Translations under genes and position numbers: made by a program | Assembly (NCBI GenBank): GCA_934045905.1 | Contig: OW203771.1 | Coordinates: forward strand, 21,584,069 to 21,648,068 | Reading direction: 5' to 3' | Origin: Leuctra nigra | Taxonomy: Eukaryota > Arthropoda > Insecta > Plecoptera > Leuctridae | DNA: 64,000 nt | Shown here: positions 52,451 through 61,673 of the stretch, piece by piece | How the letters are laid out: each line of letters starts with the position of its first letter | Numbering within the stretch: the first letter of the stretch is position 1 | Notes under the pieces: generated by a model | What the model saw: only the letters and a program-made list of their open reading frames with translations | Told to the model about the DNA's origin: nothing | Databases searched by the model: none

Positions 52451-53144
52451 CAAGATTTAATGACATTTTAAAGCTTATATTTTAAAATATCGACAATTTA
52501 ATTTATTTCCTCGAGAAATCACTTGATCACTTGGAAACCAATAGAATTGTCTTCGCATTATCCAATTCGCTTATTAATGCGTTTTATTCAGATATCATAG
52601 ATCCAATGACAAAGCGATTAATAGTCAATAAAAATATTTACATCCTACAAGGAAATAACAAAGTAATGAAGAAATGCAGCTTGCATTGCAGAGGTTACCT
52701 TCATTATTGGAAGTTTTGTAAGAAACCAGCCAAGTCATTAACACTAAGACCTGTTTTTCCTCTGCCATGATCCACAAACATTGCAGAGATTCTCATGTTA
52801 TTCAGCAACAATGTAAACAATATAATTTTTACTTTTTTAGTGGTCATTGTTGTTGACACTGATATCACCAGAGAATGTTTATAGAATATATTTGTAAAAT
52901 GAGTGATTCCTTATCATGCATTTATTATTATTTCAGAGTCCACAACTACCTGCTAATCTCATCAACATTTCGGCTTCGCAGCAACCAAACATCACAAAAG
53001 GTAGATTCATGGATTTAGATAAGGAAATTAATGGATTTATTTTTAAATCTATGTCAATAAGACAACAAATAAAGAAATCATAAAGACACATCCAGGAATT
53101 GCATTAAAAATACCAATTCAGAAAATATCTGGGTGGCTGGTTTC
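52451..53144. other. No convincing gene; one 79-codon open frame
   Basis: The + strand is open at 52531-52770 (METNRIVFALSNSL..., ending RPVFPLP) without splice or promoter support. Composition matches non-coding neighbours. I do not annotate it as a gene. Confidence 0.4.
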
Positions 53145-53995
53145 TTAACTAGGAAAACGCTCTGTGTAACACGTTGATGATCGAGCACGGATACGCACAA
53201 CACCTCGAACCGAAATTATGTCTATCAAAAATGTTCTTCGTCACAGACTAGTATATGAAAATCTCAAAAAATTCCTAAAATATTTCCCAATAACCATGCA
53301 ACGTTTTTAGTTGATCGATCAAACGGTTCCTCGTTAATTTTCAAAAATGACAGGATCTCGTTCAAAACATATACCTGGGGACCACTCATATGATATAAGT
53401 GAGTGTACCTACACAATATTAAATCGATCTGTTGAACGGTCTATGCTCTAACTACCTTAAAGAATGCAGATTCAAAGTTGCCGTGAAATATGAAATTCGA
53501 GAAATTTGACAGCCAACACGCAAAATGTCCGTAAATTGTCAATACATTTTAGATTAAAACACAGATAAGTCTGAAAATTGTCAAAAATACAGATAATGTT
53601 GGTCCCAATTACCTACCATACAAAGTTTTAAGTTGATCGGTCAAACGGTTCTAGTTTAAATTTTAATAATCACATGATTTTTTTCTATTTTATTTTAATT
53701 AATGGGAGGATTTGGCTGAAATTTGTATGATTGGGGACAATGTTGGTCGTAATGACTTGTCAACATTTCAAATTGATCGAACCAACCAATCGAAAGATAT
53801 TTGTTTTTAAATTTGAACTAATCAGCGGAGGTAAAAAAATAGGGTCTGCCACGCCCAGAAATGTTCCGTACATGTGTGCAAAATTTCAGCTCGATCGAAG
53901 AAAAACTCTGACCTGTATAGCCTCAGGAACAGAAAATATCAGAGGTCCGTGCCAAAAGAGTCAAAAGGAGTCGCTCGCTTCGCTCGCTCAATAAA
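53145..53995 (-). mobile_element. Dispersed Helitron-like repeat, copy 3
   Basis: On the minus strand the sequence ends with the block GCTCGATCATCAACGTGTTA, CACAGAGCG, TTTTCCTAG and then T, the same 3' end as at 21238. Inside are several TTGATCGGTCAAACGG blocks. The other end carries GAGCGAGCGAAGCGAGCGAC. Confidence 0.5.
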
Positions 53996-54146
53996 TTCAC
54001 ATGAGTTTGGTTTTCCAGATCTCAATTGGTGTTTTACAACAATTGGTTACAACAAGAATACACACCTGGAAAATCATACTGCATGTGAAATCATTAGAAT
54101 CCAGAGCCATCCAGGTAATTTCTGGTTGGTCTATCCTAGAACTACG

Positions 54147-54154
54147 TGACGTCA
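54147..54154. promoter_or_regulatory. CRE-like palindrome TGACGTCA
   Basis: Perfect TGACGTCA about 120 bp upstream of the inferred start of the cysteine-rich gene. It matches the consensus for CREB/ATF-type factors; function here is inferred only. TGACGTCA-like motifs are also common in repeats of this window. Confidence 0.35.
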
Positions 54155-54238
54155 CTGAGTTCGCACCTGGCTGAGATGGACTAACGCCCTCTATTCAATG
54201 AAACAACACTCTCGTCACGGCCAACTGGATGTATTTAT

Positions 54239-54277
54239 TATAAAAGGTATTCGACAACATTACTGGTACAGTCAGTT
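54239..54277 (+). promoter_or_regulatory. Core promoter: TATA box and TCAGT initiator
   Basis: TATAAAAG at 54239-54246 and GTCAGTT at about 54271-54277 are spaced about 33 bp, the usual arthropod TATA-to-initiator distance. The ATG follows at 54289, giving a very short leader, typical of highly expressed small secreted-protein genes. Confidence 0.7.
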
Positions 54278-54288
54278 AATAATCTGCC

Positions 54289-54338
54289 ATGAATATCGCT
54301 GTTGTAGTTGCATTGTTTAGCGTACTCACTGTTACCAG
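54289..54338 (+). CDS. Ten-cysteine protein, exon 1 (signal peptide)
   Basis: ATG in context TGCCATGAA; 16 codons plus AG before donor G|GTAAGT. Hydrophobic core AVVVALFSVL. The start follows a TATA box and initiator at normal spacing. Confidence 0.78.
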
Positions 54339-57300
54339 GTAAGTTTAAAGACAATATTTATGACAATGGCTTTGTTATTCAGTTAGGTTTACCTGCAGAT
54401 AATTGACTGTTCTTTTTTGTGGTTTTCCCTCAGTCGACAGGCAAATGCTGGGAAGGTACCCTACTAATAGGCTACGACCGCCTCCTTCCCACCTTCCATC
54501 CTTACCCACTCTTCACCATCATCTCCCAATCATCATCATAATTCATAATCATTCATCCGTCGCAATAGCCTCGCTGCAGAACAGTGCGACGTTAAGCCCC
54601 AGGCCAAAAAAACAATAGATACCACACACAATTGACCACTAGATACCCTCCTCCCCCTCATCTGTAGAGTTTTGAATAAGAATCTCCTGAGATTGGTAAA
54701 ACATTGAAAATGGAACCTTTTGACCAATCAAATTTTGCATGGTCATTGCGACCAACGTTGTAGTTGTTTTTGATAATTTTCAGACAAATTGGTTTAAGAA
54801 TTGCAATCTAGTATTTGACACTTTCTGCTTGTTTTGAAATATTTGTCAAATTCACATAAATGTAAAATCAAATGTGATGCCGGCACTTTCCAAGGTCTAA
54901 GAGCAGCAACTTACACACGAATATTAAATCGCAATGCAATACGAAGGCTCGCTCATCAACAAGCTGCAGGCAAGGTTTTAGAAAGATTAGAATCAATTCA
55001 CCGCAAGTCCAACTCTTAAAATATAATCTTGACCACTCGCATCTCTTCCCGTCAAGTCGCTGAAGTAAGCAATAAGTAACGTAATTAAGGGGACATTAAC
55101 ATCCCTATCTCCCCCATATTAAATTTACCGTCTATTGGTACATGTTCTGGCAAAAGTTAGCAAAATGAAATTTTGAAACTTTGGGAACATATGACTCATA
55201 CCTTGGTACAATCACTGACAGGATTTTATAAAAATAAAAAAATTGATTCATTTAAATTAGATTTTACAACAATAGCCCCCTAAAAAATTTGGGAGGCCAT
55301 TTTTTTAAAATCTAAATTACATGTTTCCAATTTTTTTATTTTTATAAAATCCTGTCAGTGATTGTATCAAGGTATGAGTCATATGTTCCCAAAGTTACAA
55401 AATTATATGTTGCTTACTTTTGCCAGAAAATGTACCAATAGATGGTAAATTTAACATGGGGGAGATAGGGATGTTAATGTCCCGTTAAAGAAACACAGCT
55501 TTTATATCATATTAAAAATTTAAATTATGTAGAAAAAATATAAAAGAAGAATTACACAGCAAGAACATACTACCTACAATAAGTATAATTTGAAATAATC
55601 GCGTGCACTAAATACGCATGGTGGACATTGGAGGTAAGGACAAAAGATCAGCCCGTTCAATGGTCAAAACGCCCGGTTTTCCTACCCTTTTAACATTGTC
55701 ACGTGATAATCTGGGCGTGACCTTGAGTCGAATCGTGTTCGAATGAATGATAAAACAGTAATCACAAAGCCCTACTTTTTGATTTGAGTCATATTCATAG
55801 TTTTCTCGTGACGTCACGTCACGTCTCTTTAGGGCGGCCCCGGCAGCCATCTTGGCGTATCACATTCTGAAGGATGGCATACCTGTCATGCTGTATACAT
55901 GATTTGTTTTCATTGTAATAATGTTAAAATGTGTCAGCAGTCAACGTTAAAGAAATTCGCTGTAATGGTGACCAAAGAGGCGGCATAATTGGATGAAATT
56001 GCGCCTACTTTTAAGTAGCCCAGGTGATGTAAATTCGACCACTGTGCGTGTTTATTTTACATATGAATTGAAGTTAATGTCGTTTTCGGCTGGCCGCACT
56101 GGGGTTGCACTGAGCTGCACTGAGTGCAAGTGGCATGTTCGACTGGCAGTGCGCAGTTGCTCTGGGGCAATGTTTTCGTATTCGACTGGGAAGTGGTGCA
56201 CACTGGGTGCGCACTCAGTGCACTATTTCTTGCTCGGAAATATTTGGCAGAGTTGCCCCCTCCACTCCGCCGCACTCGGGCAAAATGGCGGCGCGAAAAA
56301 CAAAATTGATGTTGTTACTGGAGGTTTTCCTTCAAAACACTCAGAAGCTCAATTTCTTCGGTTGCCATTTGAAAATAGCTGTCAGTGTCAAAACACAAAA
56401 TCAAAACATATCATTCGTATTCGGCTGAGACCGCACTGGGGCAGCACTTGGCAGCACTAGGGCAAAACCAGGTTACGACATGACGTCACGATCAAGAACT
56501 CAGTGCAACCCCAGTGCGGCCAGCCGTAAACGACATAAGTACACTGATCATTGATATTGCTGTATTCCAGTGCAACTGAGAGGTGTCAATGTATCGGCGA
56601 ATACGAGAGCAGTCGTGGCAGTTATTACGGCTTGAACTACATATTTGTAGATGTTGCCAGCTGTGAAGACAAGGCAGCTTGTGCGCAGATGTGTCTGACA
56701 AAGGTAAGTCGTCTCTGCTCGCCTCAACTGACTACTGACTCAGTCCGTGCAGTGGTCGAATTGGAAGTCGGTCCATGGGGGATGGTGTGTTGTTAAACAA
56801 ATGCTCCATGTTAATGGATGGGGGGGGGGGGGGGGCAAACGAGTTTAATTTGAACTTTGAATACATGGATTTTGTATCTAAGCTCATTATCAGGGCCCCC
56901 AGCACCATGCGGGTCCGGGGCGCACAGCCCCGTTTTTTTTTAATTACTGAATTTAATTTGGTTATTTTTTTCGTGATTTTGACGCTTTTTAAGGGCCGAT
57001 CTTTCAATGCCTTGCTAACTTTTATACAGTCAATTAAGACTATTGCCATGGCAACAACCAATGACATTCCTAGAATGACCACTAACTAACTGTTAAGAGC
57101 TAATTGAGACTTTAGCAGATTATTGAAAGACCGGGCCTAAGCCTATTTTTATCTCAGCAAAGGCATAGGCTAATATTGACAAATTCTGTGGAAATTGTAT
57201 TATTTTGAAGCAAATAGTGATGTGTATTAATCTTTCATGGGGGGGGGGGGGGGGGGGTGGAATTGACAAATTAGCAATGGGGGGATGGAACTATCAATAT

Positions 57301-58221
57301 ATTCCCCATGGGGGGATTCCATCACCCTGCATCCTCCTCCCCCCCCCCCCCCCCCCCCCAAATCGACAACTGAGTCCGTGTGACGGCCGACATCACTCTG
57401 TGATCTTTTAGCAGATTTAGATATTTTCCAAATTACCTCTGTTATTTTTCCACTCAAATAATCAGAGACAATTTGTTTACATGACTAACTGCAACTACAC
57501 GCGAGAGTCATTCGAATAACCGAATATATTCACTATATTCAATATTCAATAAATTATATTCATAACTAGATGGTCACATGGGCGTCCGCAGGGAGCATGC
57601 AGGATGTTAGGAAAACATAAACATTTTCTGGGAGTTTACGTATAGTTTCATTTTGAAACCAAAAAAATTAAATAAAACTGATTTCAAAGTGTAAAAAAAC
57701 AAAAAATGCCCTGCGGGGCAGGTTTGAACATATCTCCCACAACATCAAAGTGCAATATTTAAAAAGTATTTAATATTTCAACCTCATAACGTCTCAAAAT
57801 TGATTTCAAAGTGTCCAAAAACCAAAATACGCCCTGGGGGCAGGGTGGGGGGCGCGCCCCTAAACCCTTTTTAACCAGTAAAATAATGTTTTCATTGGCC
57901 CCACCTGGCAGAAATCCTGCGGACGCACATGGATGGTCATTCACCAAAAGCAGCATGTTTGACATGACTTGTTTTGATCACGACTTCTGACAAGCGTCAA
58001 GATGGCTGTGTTTGACCTTGATCGTCATGTTTCAGCTTTCAGCCGAGAGCTGTGACACTCATCCCGGGGAAGTTCCCTCGGGATATCTGGAAGGATACTT
58101 CAAACTTTGCGGAGTTGACTCGGCGCGGACGTCCAACCCCGTCTGCTGCTCCAATAAGAAACAAGTGCCCTGCAGGCAGCCATCAACCACGTCGTCGCCG
58201 TTGTGGGTGTTTTGGGGCTAG
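54289..58221 (+). CDS. Secreted ten-cysteine protein, complete three-exon gene (gene-level entry)
   Basis: Exons 54289-54338, 56571-56703 and 58036-58221 total 369 nt: 122 residues plus stop. Junctions are CAG|GTAAGT, TTCCAG|T, AAG|GTAAGT and TTTCAG|C with matching phases. The N-terminus MNIAVVVALFSVLTVT is a signal peptide, probably cut before TERC. The mature part has ten cysteines: CQC, SC, AC, MC, SC, LC, CC, PC. A poly(A) signal AATAAA is at 58383. I do not recognise the family; it is the size of secreted disulfide-rich peptides such as antimicrobial or salivary/haemolymph proteins, but no such function can be claimed. Confidence 0.78.
54418..54617 (+). mobile_element. SINE, 5'-truncated copy
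   Basis: Matches the body of the SINE at 11909-12192 in inverse orientation (TTTTCCCTCAGTCGACAGGC, CCGCCTCCTTCCCACCTTCC, ending CGACGTTAAGCCCCAG-type then A-rich). The tRNA-like head is missing. In intron 1 of the ten-cysteine gene. Confidence 0.8.
54690..54975 (+). mobile_element. Helitron-like repeat fragment, copy 4
   Basis: AAAATGGAACCTTTTGACC, GATAATTTTCAGACAAATT and CGAAGGCTCGCTCATCAAC follow the same order as in 2640-3125; the very end is diverged. Confidence 0.45.
55089..55484. mobile_element. Palindromic MITE with TTAA target duplication
   Basis: GGGGACATTAACATCCCTAT at 55089 is mirrored by ATAGGGATGTTAATGTCCCG ending 55484. Arms of about 170 bp are nearly perfect. TTAA lies at 55085-55088 and 55485-55488, the target of piggyBac-type transposases. 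In intron 1 of the ten-cysteine gene. Confidence 0.82.
56077..56536. mobile_element. MITE with CACTGAG-rich interior, ends 35 bp before exon 2
   Basis: ATGTCGTTTTCGGCTGGCCG followed by CACTGGGGTTGCACTGAG is mirrored by CTCAGTGCAACCCCAGTGCG and GCCAGCCGTAAACGACAT. The interior has many GCACTGAG/CTCAGTGC variants in both directions. Target duplication unclear. The open frames over this interval derive from the repeat. Confidence 0.7.
56571..56703 (+). CDS. Ten-cysteine protein, exon 2
   Basis: Acceptor TGTATTCCAG, donor AAG|GTAAGT. Reads ATERCQCIGEYESSRGS, YYGLNYIFVDVASCED, KAACAQMCLTK with five cysteines. 133 nt with phase 2-in, 0-out. Confidence 0.78.
56750..57372. mobile_element. hAT-like element with perfect 8-bp target duplication, sister of 781-1348
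   Basis: Begins CAGTGGTCGAATTGGAAGTC and ends CCAAATCGACAACTG; AGTCCGTG is duplicated exactly at 56742-56749 and 57373-57380. It shares GGTCCATGGGGGATGG with the element at 781 and has G14, G17 and C18 runs. Inserted in intron 2 of the ten-cysteine gene, 46 bp after the donor. Confidence 0.92.
57577..57931. mobile_element. hAT-like MITE with perfect 8-bp target duplication
   Basis: Begins CATGGGCGTCCGCAGG and ends CCTGCGGACGCACATG (15 of 16 paired). GATGGTCA is duplicated at 57569-57576 and 57932-57939. Internal GCCCTGCGGGGCAGG and AACGTCTCAAAATTGATTTC relate it to the interior of 781-1348. In intron 2 of the ten-cysteine gene. Confidence 0.92.
58036..58221 (+). CDS. Ten-cysteine protein, exon 3 (C-terminus)
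   Basis: Acceptor CATGTTTCAG. Reads LSAESCDTHPGEVPSGYLEG, YFKLCGVDSARTSNPVCC, NKKQVPCRQPSTT, ending LWVFWG and TAG 58219-58221. Five cysteines including a CC pair. A second CAG seven bases downstream is out of phase, so the first acceptor is used. Confidence 0.78.
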   Translation, partial: LSAESCDTHPGEVPSGYLEGYFKLCGVDSARTSNPVCCSNKKQVPCRQPSTTSSPLWVFWG

Positions 58222-58382
58222 AGCACCCATTGAAATAATTTTAAGAAATGAAATCATCAAATCAAATAATTTTTTCCCCGCTTAAAATATGTGTAAAACA
58301 TATTCCTGCTAAATTAATGAATTGATTCATTAAAAATCTTTAGAATTCAGAGAGAATATAATTTATTCTATACTTGATACCT

Positions 58383-58388
58383 AATAAA
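58383..58388 (+). terminator. Poly(A) signal AATAAA
   Basis: AATAAA about 160 bp after the stop codon of the ten-cysteine gene; the first such hexamer downstream that I see. Confidence 0.5.
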
Positions 58389-58726
58389 TTTATAATAATT
58401 TTAATATTCCCGCTTTTTGATATATTTTTTAATTTGGGTACCTATTGTTATTAAATGTTGAAATATTGATTAAAGTTGTAATTTGCAAATGATAACTATT
58501 GATAACATTGTTAAAACTGCACTCATAAAACGCTTAAAACATATCAAAAAAGAAACAGGGATGTGCGCCCCGGACCTGCCTCCATGTCATCTGCCTCCCT
58601 TCATTTCCACAAAAGTCGTTGTAATGCAATATTTGTCGGGCACTAAGTTCGTAGAAAGGTCACTCAAGCAGTATGTCCACATTAACAAAATTAAGTTTAG
58701 CGTCCCAGAATCACTTCGAAATTGAT

Positions 58727-59340
58727 CAGTTAAAAAATCGATCAAAAAATGGCCTTCTTGCGGCCATTTTTACCTGGTTTGATCGATTATTTACAATTTC
58801 CTACAAATATTTAAAAATGGCCGCAACAAGGATCGGTGAGCAAATCGACAATTTTGATGTCATATTCGAGTTCCCCATGGTCGATTTAATGTGAAAGATG
58901 GTGTCGCATGCCATATCGTTGACATAATTTGTCCATTAACTTCAAATGTACACAATAATTAAAAATGGCCGCCACGGGCGACCTAGGTGAGATACGAGCA
59001 GCCTCCCGGTCTGAAAATATTTGCTTCGACATCTAGTATACGTGGTTAAAAAATTGTGTTGAAATACCAAAATGCAAAATTGTTTCAATCTCGCCAGGAC
59101 TTGTAAAATTTTCCCCAAAAAGTAACATTTTCACAGAATTTATTTTTTTACTGCCAAAGTACTGCTCTGACAATATTTTTTGTTTGAAACTTTGTGCTTA
59201 TTGACTAAATTCCATTCCGAAATCATATCATGCTCAACAAAATTACACCAAAAATATGAAAATATGCCATCTTGGAAAATGGCCGCCACAGAGTCTCTGC
59301 ACGCAATTGCAGATTGCCTCCCGGTCTTAAATGACTTCTA
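58727..59340. repeat. Hairpin and AAAATGGCCGCCA repeats
   Basis: A hairpin AATCGATCAAAAAATGGCC / GGCCATTTTT...GATCGATT lies at 58735-58793. AAAATGGCCGCCAC...CCTCCCGGTCT occurs at about 58963-59014 and again at 59278-59329. Probably degraded fold-back elements. No gene in 58390-59789. Confidence 0.5.
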
Positions 59341-59789
59341 ATGGAGCAATGAACATGTGTGCCAAGTGGCATTTTCTTATCACAATTTGCAGGATTATTT
59401 TATGTATACAACCCGTACTAAAAGAGAAAATCGGTAATTATAGCCTGATTACATTTCACCAGTTCCATTACGAAAATAGCTTGATAATATATCGTATTTT
59501 CTATACTGAAGTTAAATAAAATAATTTCAGCAACGCAAAACTGTTTCTTCAATATTTAATTGATTTGTAATCGCTAATCATAAATCACTTGAATTACGCG
59601 GGAAAACGGCAGATGACCCTACATTAAAGAAATAGAACAACTTATTCCTCGCCATCAAAGTTTCGAAATTTTCACCCAAACGGTCGGTAGGTATATTTTT
59701 CGTCAAGTTTGTATAATTGAAAATCAGTATGCACCGCACCTTGATTTGTAGAGCAAACTCTTATATAAAAATGTACATGCAAAATAATA

Positions 59790-60476
59790 AAGGGATGGAA
59801 AAAATATCGATATATCGATATATATCGATAAAAAAAAATATCGAAATTTCGATATCTGAATATATTAAATATCGATATAGGTATATTGAAATATCGAAAT
59901 AACCATATATTGAAATAAAAATATCAATATATTGAAATATCGAAATATTGAAATATCTATAATATTGAAATATCGATATATTGAAATATCGATATATTAA
60001 AGCCTTACCTCATGATACAATGTTCTTAATTGAAGTTTATACCTACTATGGCAAAATAATTCATATTTGCAGTGCAGCGTTTACCAGATTTATGGAAAAT
60101 TTCTCAGATTATTCACATTTTCTTTCTTCTGGCTAGTGGTCTTATATTTTGGAACGGCTGTGTTATTTCTTTTTACATTTTCTTTTGAAATTCCTAGCAG
60201 ATATAGGAGCAATTTAATACTTTCATGCGATATCAATATTTCCATTCCTATACATCTAAAATATTATTTCCATATATCAATATTTCAATTTATAGATATA
60301 TCAATATTTCAATATTTCGATATATCGATATTTCAATATATCGATATATCAATATTTCGATATATATCGAAATATCGAAATATATCGATATTTCGATATT
60401 TCAATATTTCAATAATATATCGATATTTAAATGATATCGATAGTCGATATCAAAATCCAAGTTCGCTCCATCCCTA
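59790..60476. mobile_element. hAT-like MITE built of TATCGATA repeats
   Basis: Ends AAGGGATGGA and TCCATCCCTA are inverted repeats; flanks AAATAATA (59782-59789) and CAATAATA (60477-60484) match at 7 of 8. About 200 bp at each end is ATATCGATAT-type minisatellite, so the element can fold on itself over long stretches. Frames rich in ISIYRYI seen here are artefacts of the repeat. Confidence 0.65.
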
Positions 60477-60512
60477 CAATAATACTCGTTTATCAGGCTA
60501 TACAGGAGGGGT

Positions 60513-60660
60513 CTATTCTATAACAAGAACGAAATCATTTTGGTCTGTCATCTTTTCTCTCCCATAAGGATAACATTGATCTGAAATGATTTTAGACCGC
60601 GAAATAACCTAGTTGATGAGGGAAGAGAGTAACCTCATTTTATAGAAATCGTTGTTACTT
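60513..60660. mobile_element. Relative of the CCTATTCTATAA element
   Basis: GTCTATTCTATAACAAGAAC, AACGAAATCATTTTGG and GATAACATTGATCTGAAATG match the block at about 25027-25130 closely, ending near ATTTTATAGAAATCG. Inverted ends TTCTATAA / TTATAGAA. No gene in 60661-61144. Confidence 0.45.
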
Positions 60661-61144
60661 CGTTGTCGTTGTTTATCGTTGTTGCATTCTGAATGAATTT
60701 TCTTTCTACGCCAAAATAAAACGAACAATACTATTGAACTAGTTTTTGAGATAACCTATGATAATAGTCATAATAATAATATAATGATAATTTATGGGGC
60801 GGATAAGTAAAATTGTATTTGTTTTAGACTAAAATGAAGATCTTCATTTTTGTATCGACAGATTTGAACAAAAATGAACTTATTTTCTAGTAGCCCAGGA
60901 AAAAAATGGTCAACAATTCCAACATGAGCTAGTTTTAAAGTTATAGACACCAATTATCTTACTTCATGTGTTCAAAATGTCCACATATTCTGAAGAGGTA
61001 CAAGTCGAGAGTTGGAAGAACATGGCATTTTATGAATATTTCATATTTGTTTGAAATATTAATAAATATGCTATCTTCATTTTAAAAAAAATGGGATCGG
61101 TATTCGCTCTTTCCCACTTTAAATTAAATTCATAATGAACATAC

Positions 61145-61241
61145 CTGCACCACATGTTCCAATATCCATTCCAGCAGCCACTTTGCAGCGTTCACTAGAG
61201 CAATGCTTTACCAACGGAAGAACTCTTGCATCTAAATGCCA
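61145..61241 (-). CDS. Candidate Cys-rich exon, unknown gene
   Basis: A 97-nt interval with acceptor TTTGTCTAG and donor G|GTATGT reads WHLDARVLPLVKHCSSERCK, VAAGMDIGTCGA. Three closely spaced cysteines and the TCGA end resemble the pre-activation Cys segment of a protease or a small disulfide-rich module. It could belong to a further gene on the minus strand, partly outside the window. No partner exon found. Confidence 0.35.
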
Positions 61242-61673
61242 CTAGACAAATTATTATATATTAATCAGCCGACAATTCTATTTTTATCTGACCTCAACCA
61301 TAACATAAACTTGATTAGCCAACAAGAAGTTGCATACCATTTTTATAAATTAATTAAATAATGCCCGCAAGGATCTTTCAAAGAGGGTTGTAATATCCAA
61401 AATATATGTTTTTCAAAGAGTGTTTATTCAAGAATTAGAGATAAGATACTTAAAAATTAAATTAAATACTTATAACATTTCCTGAAATTTTACGTAAAAC
61501 TAAGTAGGCATATCAAACATCCAAAATATGATATTTAAGAGAGATTATATGCTGAACATTGAACTACAATTATGATGTTGAAAATGACATATCTGGGCTG
61601 GTGAAACTTCCGGTAAAAATTACCTTAATGGTTCAAATATAATGTATAGTTATAAGCGTCTAGGACATTACGC

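Noticed and set aside
52531..52770. 79-codon frame METNRIVFALSNSL... as a gene
   Set aside because: No homology, splice or promoter signal, and composition like surrounding non-coding DNA.
59717..60567. Frames rich in ISIYRYI near 59.7-60.6 kb
   Set aside because: Translation of TATCGATA minisatellite without start, splice or homology support.
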